From Candidatus Endobugula sp. (GTDB lineage Bacteria; Pseudomonadota; Gammaproteobacteria; Pseudomonadales; Cellvibrionaceae), in contig JAHDEM010000025.1 of NCBI GenBank assembly GCA_020628895.1, forward strand, positions 1 to 34,964: DNA of 34,964 bases, read 5' to 3'. A program made the translations under genes and the position numbers. Positions 25,174 through 32,792 of this stretch are shown one piece after another. The notes beneath the pieces are model-generated. The model ran no database searches and had not been told where the DNA came from. It worked only from the letters and a program-made list of their open reading frames with translations. Within the stretch, counting starts at the first letter, position 1. Every line of letters starts with the position of its first letter.

Positions 25174-26502
25174 GTGTCACAATTACATAATGTCGGTTTA
25201 TATTGGATGACCAATGACCTGCGTATTGATGACAACTTAGCTTTAATACGCGCCTCAGCGCAGGTGAAACAACTCATCTGTGTGTACATCGTTGATCCCG
25301 CTTGGTTTGTCCCTAATCGCTATGGCTTAAAATCCATGGGAGAGCATCGATGCCGTTTTTTATACAACTCCTTAATTGAGTTAGATCAATCTCTTAAGCC
25401 GTTCGGGCAGCGTTTACTTGTAGAGTATCAAACACCAGTAATTGCTATAGAAAATCTGATTAAACAACACCATGTTGGAGCCATTTTTCGTAGTCAGAAT
25501 GCAGGCTACTATGAGAATCAACAGTGGAATGTATTGCAGCAAAAATATCCTGGTCTTCATTTCGAAGAAAGTGCTACTCACACGATTTTTTCCACATCCT
25601 CATTACCCTTTGATTTGCATGATCTACCGGGTAGTTTTTCGGCGTTTAGAAAAATAGTAGAGCCCTTAAAAGGTATAGAGCAGGCTAGTGCCGTGGAAAC
25701 TTTGCCCCCTCCACCAGAAGATGTTAGTTATAACGTTATTGAACATGGGTTAACACCTAATCTAAGTGATATAGCGTTCTCCTTTCCAAAAGGAGGAGCC
25801 TCTTATGCCAAACAACATCTGCACGATTATTTCAATTCAGAATTGCCAAGTACTTATAAGCAAACAAGGAACGCGTCAGATGGGTGGCAGCACTCAACAA
25901 AGTTTTCGTTTTGGTTGGCCAATGGCAATCTATCCGTTATACAAATATTAGTTGCGCTTCAAGAGTATGAAAATACCGTCTTAGCGAATGAATCGACAGG
26001 TTGGATCCGTTTCGAATTGCTCTGGCGAGAATACTTTCAATGGGTGGCCCATGCCTATCAAAAACAATTGTTTCTTTTTGGTGGTATTAAACGTAAAAAA
26101 CCACTCACCAGTTTCTATTCCGAACGTTTCCAACGCTGGTGTAATGGCAATACCCCTTACCCTTTAGTAAACGCATGTATGAAGCAACTTAATGCAACCG
26201 GTTATATGTCGAATCGAGGTCGGCAAATTGTGGCAAGTTGCCTAGTTAACGAATTGAATCTCGATTGGCGTTATGGCGCTGCTTACTTTGAACAACAGCT
26301 GACGGACTATGATGTCGCCTCTAACTGGGGAAATTGGCAATATTTAGCAGGGGTGGGTATGGACCCCAGAGGCAAAAGGCACTTTAACATCGATAAACAA
26401 ACGCAACTATACGATCCGGATAAAACATTTATCAACCAATGGGCAGCGGGAGAACCAAGCCACATGCTCGACAGCGTTGATGCGGCAGACTGGCCGCAAT
26501 GA
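25174..26502 (+). CDS. DASH-type cryptochrome/deoxyribodipyrimidine photolyase
   Basis: Flavin- and folate-dependent blue-light protein of 442 residues. CRY-DASH members repair cyclobutane dimers in single-stranded DNA and may also signal. Marks are the N-terminal photolyase domain (LYWMTNDLRIDDNLAL; VYIVDP), PGSFSAFRKIVEP, and the FAD domain with WIRFELLWREYFQW and YMSNRGRQIVASCLVNEL, YFEQQLTDYDVASNWGNWQYLAGVG and DPRGKRHFNI, the last being strongly DASH-like. The start is GTG at 25174, with AGAGGA 7 bases upstream. It probably shares a transcript with the Cys-rich gene 48 bases downstream. Having both FeS-type and DASH-type enzymes suggests life in sunlit water. Confidence 0.95.
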   Translation: MSQLHNVGLYWMTNDLRIDDNLALIRASAQVKQLICVYIVDPAWFVPNRYGLKSMGEHRCRFLYNSLIELDQSLKPFGQRLLVEYQTPVIAIENLIKQHHVGAIFRSQNAGYYENQQWNVLQQKYPGLHFEESATHTIFSTSSLPFDLHDLPGSFSAFRKIVEPLKGIEQASAVETLPPPPEDVSYNVIEHGLTPNLSDIAFSFPKGGASYAKQHLHDYFNSELPSTYKQTRNASDGWQHSTKFSFWLANGNLSVIQILVALQEYENTVLANESTGWIRFELLWREYFQWVAHAYQKQLFLFGGIKRKKPLTSFYSERFQRWCNGNTPYPLVNACMKQLNATGYMSNRGRQIVASCLVNELNLDWRYGAAYFEQQLTDYDVASNWGNWQYLAGVGMDPRGKRHFNIDKQTQLYDPDKTFINQWAAGEPSHMLDSVDAADWPQ

Positions 26503-26550
26503 TGTGATCAGCTTGATCATAAAACAAGAAATACAATAATGGGGGAAATA

Positions 26551-26748
26551 ATGAGTAACCAAAATAGGTCGACTAACGAACAAGAAGCAGGCAAGCGCTT
26601 ACCTTGCAGAGGGTGTACAAATTCTTGCGAAAACTACAACCATTGCAATGGAAAACTATGGCGTATGTCTTATGTTCCTTCGAATAAGTCGTTGAGTCTA
26701 GAACAGCTAATGCACACGCATAAAGATACCGCTGACCTGTTGGAATAA
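26551..26748 (+). CDS. 65-residue Cys-rich protein
   Basis: A small protein starting MSNQNRSTNEQEAG, with CRGCTNSCENYNHC (residues 19-32): four cysteines spaced C-x2-C-x3-C-x5-C, followed by NGKLWRM. This can hold one zinc ion or an iron-sulphur cluster; which cannot be told. I chose the second ATG, for which the GGGGGA within the first ATG region acts as ribosome site. It lies 48 bases after the DASH gene and directly before a strong terminator. I cannot name the family. The co-location suggests a role with the cryptochrome. Confidence 0.65.
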   Translation: MSNQNRSTNEQEAGKRLPCRGCTNSCENYNHCNGKLWRMSYVPSNKSLSLEQLMHTHKDTADLLE

Positions 26749-26758
26749 TGCCCCTTTA

Positions 26759-26810
26759 CCCCACCATTAAATACTGTAATAATATACAGTATTTAATGGT
26801 GGGGTTTTTT
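26759..26810 (+). terminator. strong intrinsic terminator (20-bp perfect stem, U6)
   Basis: A perfect 20-base stem (arms 26759-26778 and 26785-26804) with a 6-base loop is followed at once by six T residues. The stem ends in a C4/G4 base. It should end transcription of the DASH/Cys-rich unit. The next gene starts two bases after the T run, and its only possible ribosome site lies in the right arm, so the hairpin may also hide that site. Confidence 0.9.
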
Positions 26811-26811
26811 C

Positions 26812-28092
26812 GTGAATTTGCAGAATAAATTAGCCATTTTGGCCGATGCTGCCAAATATGATGCATCCTGTGCGAGTAGTGGATCGATTAAGCGCGATTC
26901 TAGGACAGGCAAGGGTGTGGGGTCCACTTCATCGGGTATGGGCATTTGCCATAGTTATGCGCCAGATGGTCGATGTATCTCTTTATTAAAAATACTACTG
27001 ACTAACTTTTGCATTTACGATTGTAGCTATTGTGTTAACCGTGCCTCTAGCCAGATAGAGCGAGCCCGTTTTACCGTCGATGAAGTCGTAAAACTAACAC
27101 TAGATTTTTATAAAAGAAATTACATCGAAGGCCTATTTTTAAGCTCAGGTATTATCCGTTCTTCAGATTACACCATGGAAAAGCTGGTCGATATTGCACG
27201 TACGCTAAGAGAGGTTCATCATTTTCGGGGGTATATTCACCTTAAAACTATTCCGGATGCGAGTTCCGAGTTATTACATCAGGCAGGCCTATATGCAGAT
27301 CGCCTTAGTATTAATATCGAGCTGCCCTCTAAGCAGTCGTTAGCCTTATACGCACCAGAAAAAAACCCTGTGACGATTCATCGTTCCATGGGAACCCTTA
27401 AAGAGCATATCGACGAATCCAAAGAAAGCCACCAACAACAAAAAAAGGCCAAATCAATCCCCAAGGCCAAAAAAACGCATCAGCAAAAAATAGTTTATTC
27501 ACCTGCCGGACAAAGCACACAGATGATTGTTGGGGCCGATGCTTCTACTGATAATAAAATATTAACACTCGCTAACCATTTATACGGAAAGTATCAAATG
27601 CGGCGAGTCTATTATTCTGCGTTCAGTCCTATTCCCGATTCCAGTCAAACCTTACCATTACAGGCGCCTCCACTATTGCGTGAGCATCGCCTTTATCAGG
27701 CGGATTGGCTGATTCGTTTTTACGGGTTTTCTGTGGATGAAATTAGCAGCCCTAATACACGCCACTCAGGCATGTTAGATTTAGATGTTGATCCCAAATT
27801 AGCTTGGGCACTAGAAAATCGGCATGTATTTCCAGTCGATATTAATCGTGCACCGTTAGAGATGTTATTGCGAGTACCAGGCATTGGTACGATTGGGGCC
27901 AATCGTATTATTCAGTCTCGCCGGTTCAAACGTTTGCGTTACAGTGATTTATCCAAATGTGGATTATCTGTCAAAAAGCTCGCTCTTTTTGTTGAGACTA
28001 TGGACTACTCACCGCCACCCAAGTCTTTGGAAATGGAAAACTTAAAAAACCATTTTATGAAGGGTGATTCCCCACAAATTGCATTGTTTTAA
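26812..28092 (+). CDS. putative DNA modification/repair radical SAM protein (TIGR03916 type)
   Basis: A 426-residue protein with the radical-SAM motif CIYDCSYC (Cys67, Cys71 and Cys74) within LKILLTNFCIYDCSYCVNRA. The barrel continues through LFLSSGI and LKTIP, and a helix-hairpin-helix DNA-binding motif, INRAPLEMLLRVPGIGTIGANRI, sits near residues 345-370. A Lys/Gln-rich insert lies about 195-230. The family occurs with DUF4130 proteins and, in many genomes, a UDG domain, which led to a proposed DNA repair or modification role; its chemistry is unknown. GTG at 26812 matches the family start MNLQNKLAILADAAKYD. Expression must pass, or begin inside, the hairpin immediately upstream. Confidence 0.9.
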   Translation: MNLQNKLAILADAAKYDASCASSGSIKRDSRTGKGVGSTSSGMGICHSYAPDGRCISLLKILLTNFCIYDCSYCVNRASSQIERARFTVDEVVKLTLDFYKRNYIEGLFLSSGIIRSSDYTMEKLVDIARTLREVHHFRGYIHLKTIPDASSELLHQAGLYADRLSINIELPSKQSLALYAPEKNPVTIHRSMGTLKEHIDESKESHQQQKKAKSIPKAKKTHQQKIVYSPAGQSTQMIVGADASTDNKILTLANHLYGKYQMRRVYYSAFSPIPDSSQTLPLQAPPLLREHRLYQADWLIRFYGFSVDEISSPNTRHSGMLDLDVDPKLAWALENRHVFPVDINRAPLEMLLRVPGIGTIGANRIIQSRRFKRLRYSDLSKCGLSVKKLALFVETMDYSPPPKSLEMENLKNHFMKGDSPQIALF

Positions 28093-28131
28093 TTAGAGGT
28101 GTCTAAAACTATACAGTGAGTAATCTATGTT

Positions 28132-29019
28132 ATGGTAGTAATAGAAGTGGATGGTTTTGAGCAATGGCGTAGTCATTCTCGTGAGCTGTTAAAGAGAAAA
28201 ATTTCACCCGAAAAGGTGACATGGTGCCAGCCTAGGTCGCAACAAACATTACTGGTTGGTGATAGTGATCAGCAGCTATTAATGCAGCCTGTTGTTTGCG
28301 AAAACCCTAAAATACCCCGTCAGTTTTTGTCCATTGCACAGCAAGTAGCTTGTTATCGCGACGATACTCGTTGGTCGTTACTCTACAGTATTGCATGGCG
28401 CTTGGTGTTTGAGGATAAATATCTGCTCAACCATAAAGTTGATCCGCAAGTGTCGGCATTATTCACCATGCGAAAATCTATTGGTCGCGATAAACATAAA
28501 ATGGAAGCATTTGTGCGGTTTCGTCAGATCAATATTTTCGACGAAAGCGACCACGATGGAAATGTAGAGTATTACCTATCATGGTTTGAACCGCAGCATT
28601 ATATCTTGCCACTAGTCACGCCATTTTTTGTTAAGCGTTTTTACAATATGCATTGGTCAATTCTTACTCCCGATACCTGTGCTCACTGGGATACGAAAAA
28701 TCTCACTTATACACAGGGTGTGAGTAAACCGTCAGATACAGTCGATAAACTAGAGGAATTATGGAAAGTTTATTATGCCAATATATTTAACCCTGCGCGG
28801 TTAAAACTAAAAGCTATGCAGAGCGAAATGCCTAAAAAATATTGGAAAAATCTACCAGAGGCCCCTTTAATTGCCGAGCTAAGTCGCTCGGCAGGTAAAC
28901 GCACCCATATCATGATAAACGAGCAAGAAACAACGCAAAACAGTAAAATTTCCCAGTCGCGATATGTGCAAAAGAGTCAAAAGATATTAAGAAACAACAG
29001 GGATATCGATAACATTTAA
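28132..29019 (+). CDS. TIGR03915-type putative DNA repair protein (DUF4130)
   Basis: A 295-residue partner of the radical-SAM protein 39 bases upstream. The family core is visible: WSLLYSIAWRLVFEDKYLL, a KSIGRDKHKMEAFVRFRQ block, LSWFEPQHYILPLVTPFFVKRF, WSILTPDTCAHWD, and WKVYYANIFNPARLKLKAMQ before MPKKYWKNLPEA. In many bacteria this domain is fused to a UdgX/uracil-DNA glycosylase-like domain at its C-terminus; here the last about 40 residues are only a polar tail, so no glycosylase is present. Function has been guessed as DNA lesion handling with the radical-SAM enzyme. Confidence 0.88.
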   Translation: MVVIEVDGFEQWRSHSRELLKRKISPEKVTWCQPRSQQTLLVGDSDQQLLMQPVVCENPKIPRQFLSIAQQVACYRDDTRWSLLYSIAWRLVFEDKYLLNHKVDPQVSALFTMRKSIGRDKHKMEAFVRFRQINIFDESDHDGNVEYYLSWFEPQHYILPLVTPFFVKRFYNMHWSILTPDTCAHWDTKNLTYTQGVSKPSDTVDKLEELWKVYYANIFNPARLKLKAMQSEMPKKYWKNLPEAPLIAELSRSAGKRTHIMINEQETTQNSKISQSRYVQKSQKILRNNRDIDNI

Positions 29020-29067
29020 AGACTATTCTTTCTCAATAGTTATTTGAACTTATGCAGTGGTCTATCG

Positions 29068-29883
29068 CTAGGATGAAGGAATCAGTTGTTCCACAATCTC
29101 ATCCATTACCGTTATCAAGGCATTACGTTTAGATTCATTTAATGCATCTGTATGTGGTTGCGACCAGCTACCAATATCGTTATCAAAATATTCTCCGCTT
29201 CTATTGGCAAAGGTATCACTCAGAGCCGCTTCGACGAGCCGCTCTGCACCAATACTTAAGTCTTTGCCTTCTGAGCCGTAGGCCTCTTTCACCATTTTAC
29301 TACCAAGAAATGAGGCAGGGTTGATAGCAATGAATGCCGGTGCATTATGATCCAGTTTTTTTGCAAGTTCGAAGCTCCACTGAGTAATGGCTAACTTACT
29401 TTGTGCATAGGCTTCACCATCCGATAGTGTGTAGTGGCCTTTTAGAGCATCGAGGTTAACCGGTGCCTGTGCTGCAGAAGATAAATTGATAATGCGGCTT
29501 TGTGAATTCATCAGCGGTAATAACCGCAGGCTTAATACATAAGGTGCTATCGTATTTACCATAAAACGTACATCGTAACCTGTACTTGTAATAGGTTCGG
29601 GCGTGACATAAACCCCAGCATTATTGATAAGCACATCGATAGTGTCGTGTTCCTGTTTAACGCTTGCAGCCATAGTGACGACATCTTTAAGATTCGATAA
29701 ATCCGCTCGGTAAGTACTGATGGATGCTGTCGAATTCACTTGAGTCAATGCTTCTTTTGTCTTCGTTAGTTTGTCTTCACTGCGCCCGTGTAGTAATAGG
29801 GTGTGGCCTTGTGAAGCTAATATTTTTGATGTTTCAAAACCAATGCCGTCAGTCGCACCGGTTAATAAAATAATTTTTTTCAT
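29068..29883 (-). CDS. short-chain dehydrogenase/reductase (SDR)
   Basis: A 271-residue NAD(P)-binding oxidoreductase. The Rossmann motif TGATDGIG lies at residues 8-15, NNAG near 88, and the catalytic YAQSK near 155 after LSSAAQ, which supplies the Ser. The sequence resembles retinol-dehydrogenase-like SDRs acting on hydroxyl or carbonyl groups. I chose the ATG at 29883 with TAGGAT upstream over an ATG 8 codons earlier. It is the last gene of a three-gene minus-strand operon with two non-haem iron oxygenase-like genes, so its substrate is probably a product of that pathway. Confidence 0.88.
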   Translation of the reverse strand: MKKIILLTGATDGIGFETSKILASQGHTLLLHGRSEDKLTKTKEALTQVNSTASISTYRADLSNLKDVVTMAASVKQEHDTIDVLINNAGVYVTPEPITSTGYDVRFMVNTIAPYVLSLRLLPLMNSQSRIINLSSAAQAPVNLDALKGHYTLSDGEAYAQSKLAITQWSFELAKKLDHNAPAFIAINPASFLGSKMVKEAYGSEGKDLSIGAERLVEAALSDTFANRSGEYFDNDIGSWSQPHTDALNESKRNALITVMDEIVEQLIPSS

Positions 29884-29928
29884 CGTCTGTATCCTATGGT
29901 TTAACATGGAGTTGGGTCTGGGTAACTA

Positions 29929-30864
29929 CTAAAAAGGCGCAAAAGTGTCATAGGTGGACGTTGGCCTTGTCCAACGTGATTGCGCATCAACCGTATGGCG
30001 ACTGGATCCTGTGAATGGTATCTGCCCACTATCGCCGTATAGCCACAACACCATATTGGTTCGTTCACCACTGGTAATAGCTTGTGCTGCATGTGGTACA
30101 TTGCCACGGTGTAACATGGCCATACCGGGTTTAAATGTTAGCCTATTGGCTTTGTCCGAGTTTGTATCATAAAAGTCGACCTCTGAGCCTGTAAATGTTT
30201 CACCGGGCGTATTAAGGTTAATGTTTAATGTGGCAGCAGACGCATCAGTATGGGGTTGGAGTGATGTATCCATGCCTGGTTGGTACTGAATGGAAAAACC
30301 GAAAGTCTGACTGTCGTACCCCATCACTTCTGGAAATAATAAGCGACTGATCGGTCGCATATAGGTATCCATTAGCTCACGGTAAAACCCTTGAAAACTA
30401 GGTGCAGCAAGAAAACCTTCCGAGCGTTGATCCAGCATAGCGCCCCGACGATTGAGTGCAATACCATAAGGTGCGCGCAGAGGGATTTGAGCATCTGCGA
30501 TGCTATCTAAGTAAGTGCGTAAGTCGGCCAAACGCTGTGGATCAAAAAACTGGCATTGAAAAACGTCAGTAGACACTTCCTCCCACAGATCTTGCACTGC
30601 TAGCTCTTTTGTTGGGTCTTGCCATGCTTGCATAACCGCATCACGCAGTTTGCTATCTAGCAACGAAGCATCGGGTGTCAATAGATTATGCTGCTCTTGT
30701 TCTTCCCACTCTACCCAAGCATCAACAAGTAAATGTCTATTATCATCCCAAAATTGTTGCACCGAAGGGCTTCGGGTAAGCGTTGCTTCTCGCGATGGTA
30801 ATGTTAAAGCGCGTGCGCGCTGTAGTGGACTGAGCTGTTTTTTGAGTGTAGTTGGCTTATTCAT
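29929..30864 (-). CDS. 2-oxoglutarate/Fe(II)-type dioxygenase-like protein
   Basis: A 311-residue protein with a C-terminal double-stranded beta-helix. The iron ligands appear as His205 and Asp207 in QPHTDASAATLNINLN, with a distal His258 (or His252) in FKPGMAMLHRGNVPHAAQ, and Arg268 in GERTNMVLW for 2-oxoglutarate. The N-terminal about 100 residues are helical and not informative. The layout is like prolyl-4-hydroxylase-type dioxygenases that act on proteins or small molecules. It is co-oriented with the SDR gene (45-base gap) and a CmcJ/NvfI-like oxygenase (66-base gap). The substrate is unknown. Confidence 0.82.
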   Translation of the reverse strand: MNKPTTLKKQLSPLQRARALTLPSREATLTRSPSVQQFWDDNRHLLVDAWVEWEEQEQHNLLTPDASLLDSKLRDAVMQAWQDPTKELAVQDLWEEVSTDVFQCQFFDPQRLADLRTYLDSIADAQIPLRAPYGIALNRRGAMLDQRSEGFLAAPSFQGFYRELMDTYMRPISRLLFPEVMGYDSQTFGFSIQYQPGMDTSLQPHTDASAATLNINLNTPGETFTGSEVDFYDTNSDKANRLTFKPGMAMLHRGNVPHAAQAITSGERTNMVLWLYGDSGQIPFTGSSRHTVDAQSRWTRPTSTYDTFAPF

Positions 30865-30930
30865 TGTGCTGGTTGTCCTATTGTCTTTTACTGTTTTTAT
30901 TCATTGCGGTCATTCACTGCTGTTATTCAC

Positions 30931-31713
30931 TTATATGTATCGGACTAATGTACGTGTCTCTATACTTTTTCTGGGTATGGGTGAGTCAGGCTGACCAATA
31001 ATATCCAGTGCGCTATGAGCTAAATGTGGACGCCCTCGATTGTCATAAATATTAAAAATAATCACGTCCTCAGGCTGCATATTGGCTTGGTAAAACCACT
31101 GGTGATTAGGGTTTGCGGCTACACCCAGAATTTGCCCCTCTCTGTCGGGGTAAATTAATTCGATGTTCATCCAGTCATCTGCTTGCATCGAACTAGGCTT
31201 AATAAAGCCCAGAGGTGATGTAATGATAGGATGTTCGACAGGCCGCCAAATATTCACAAAACCAAAGTGGCCTTGCTGAAATTCGCGAGCTTTTTGTGTG
31301 CCCATTAAATCCGCAAGGCGCTGATGTGCACCTTGGGAACTGTAATCGTTATGCACGTTACGCGCGGGTTTACGAGTCGCTTTTGGATCATCGATTCTCA
31401 GAGTGTGGTCAAATACATACACCTCTTGCGCGTGAATACTGTGCTTAAGCAGCTCTGTGATTTCTGTCTCGTAGGCGGTTTGCCAATCGCTTGTATTGCT
31501 AAAATGGCTAACACTCGAGGGGGAGTGGGTAAATAAAATACCATCGTCATTAAAATTAACTGGGTAAGCCCCGTCTCCCAAGTCCTGAACATAGACGGGT
31601 GTTTCCACTAGCTCTGGAGATAGTAAATTACCGGCAATACCATCCACATCGAAGTGAAATGCCTGTGACTGCTGACTTTTTACATGATAATTAACAGTGG
31701 CTTTTATCGTCAT
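30931..31713 (-). CDS. CmcJ/NvfI-family non-haem iron oxygenase
   Basis: A 260-residue protein matching the CmcJ/NvfI/AsaB family known mainly from fungal and actinobacterial natural-product pathways (cephamycin methoxylation, novofumigatonin and aspergillic acid chemistry). Visible blocks are VYVFDHTLRIDD, the RNVHNDYSSQGAHQRL segment with a His-x-Asp pair that should bind iron, FVNIWRPVEHPIITSPLGFI, and WFYQANMQPEDVIIFNIYDNRG, followed by PHLAHSALDI with the second His. I chose the ATG at 31713; the longer start 6 codons upstream has no better ribosome site. It is the first gene of the operon, divergent from a LysR regulator. Confidence 0.85.
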   Translation of the reverse strand: MTIKATVNYHVKSQQSQAFHFDVDGIAGNLLSPELVETPVYVQDLGDGAYPVNFNDDGILFTHSPSSVSHFSNTSDWQTAYETEITELLKHSIHAQEVYVFDHTLRIDDPKATRKPARNVHNDYSSQGAHQRLADLMGTQKAREFQQGHFGFVNIWRPVEHPIITSPLGFIKPSSMQADDWMNIELIYPDREGQILGVAANPNHQWFYQANMQPEDVIIFNIYDNRGRPHLAHSALDIIGQPDSPIPRKSIETRTLVRYI

Positions 31714-31763
31714 AATGAACATCCAAGACAAGGGTTATGACCTATCTGAGTGCCCTTACACAG

Positions 31764-31773
31764 TATTGCAATA
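31764..31773. repeat. 10-bp palindrome TATTGCAATA in the oxygenase/LysR divergent region
   Basis: A perfect 10-base palindrome 50 bases upstream of the CmcJ/NvfI-like gene. It could be part of a LysR activation site on the operon side. No consensus is known for this regulator. Confidence 0.3.
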
Positions 31774-31855
31774 TGAGTGAATGTGAGAGGGTCTTTAACT
31801 CATTCGAACACGTTAGGTCTTAATATTTACTTGGGTAGTATTGTGTACTATATGT

Positions 31856-31911
31856 TATTATTTGATAATAGTGTTTTTAATTGAAATACAATTCGTAAAT
31901 ATTTGATAATA
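31856..31911. promoter_or_regulatory. paired TATTTGATAATA operator candidates for the LysR regulator
   Basis: TATTTGATAATA occurs at 31859-31870 and 31900-31911, start to start 41 bases, close to four helical turns. The first copy is extended into the inverted repeat TATTAT-TTG-ATAATA (31856-31870). The second copy runs into the A of the LysR start codon, so binding there would block its own expression. LysR proteins typically bind two sites and autorepress. AT-richness makes chance similarity possible. Confidence 0.5.
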
Positions 31912-32792
31912 TGGATATCTTATCCCTCCGTTTGTTTCTTAAAGTCGCCCAATACCGTTCTCTAGCTGAGGCGGCACGGCATTTATCTTTGTCGCCTGCT
32001 AGCGCCAGTGCTCGCCTTTCACGTTTGGAAGAGATCATAGGATTTAGTTTATTTAATCGAACCACGCGGGCCATATCACTGACAACAGACGGAGCCGCTT
32101 TTTTACCCTATGCACAACAGACGATCGAAACACTTGATACGGGGTTGGGGGTTGCCGGTGGTGATCAGCAAGTAAAAGGGGTCTTACGGATAACGATGCC
32201 CGGTTCTTTTGGTCGGATGCACATCATCCCAATCTTGCATAAGTTTCAGCAGCGCTATCCCGATGTCAGTTTAGACTTATCATTATCTGATGAGATGCTC
32301 GATATTATCGAGGGTGCTTTTGATCTTGCTATTCGCAATAGCCACTTGGTAGATAGTAATTTTATTGCACGCAAGTTAGCCGACGATCGCCGTGTGGTTG
32401 TTTGTTCACCCGGCTATATAAAAAACTACGGATGTCCCAGCACCCCTAAAAGTTTAGATAAACACCTTTGTATTAATCTACCCAATCGAGACCGGTGGGC
32501 ATTTGCCAATGGAGAACGCATTCATACACCGAAGTCTTGTGTTGCTAATGATGGAGAAGCTGTCCGTATGATGATAGAAAGTGGTATGGGGATTGGCATT
32601 AAATCGCTTTGGAATGCCTACAAAGGTTTACAGACCGGTAGACTGGTGACTATTCTTGAAGACTTCCCTCTGGATACGCAATCTGCTATCTGGGCGTTGT
32701 ACCCGAATTCCCAGGTGGTTGCACCCAAGGTTCGAGCGATGATCAACTTCCTGATAGAAGAGTTTCAGCCGTTGGCTCCCTGGGAATCCTAA
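31911..32792 (+). CDS. LysR-type transcriptional regulator
   Basis: A 293-residue regulator with the N-terminal winged helix-turn-helix (about 1-60; [32 protein letters not shown]) and a periplasmic-binding-like effector domain (about 88-290) of the CrgA-like subgroup. It is divergent from the three-gene oxygenase operon with 197 bases between, the classic LysR arrangement, so it probably controls that operon. There is no clear ribosome site before the ATG. Its stop overlaps the SelO stop in a shared CTAA. Confidence 0.93.
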   Translation: MDILSLRLFLKVAQYRSLAEAARHLSLSPASASARLSRLEEIIGFSLFNRTTRAISLTTDGAAFLPYAQQTIETLDTGLGVAGGDQQVKGVLRITMPGSFGRMHIIPILHKFQQRYPDVSLDLSLSDEMLDIIEGAFDLAIRNSHLVDSNFIARKLADDRRVVVCSPGYIKNYGCPSTPKSLDKHLCINLPNRDRWAFANGERIHTPKSCVANDGEAVRMMIESGMGIGIKSLWNAYKGLQTGRLVTILEDFPLDTQSAIWALYPNSQVVAPKVRAMINFLIEEFQPLAPWES

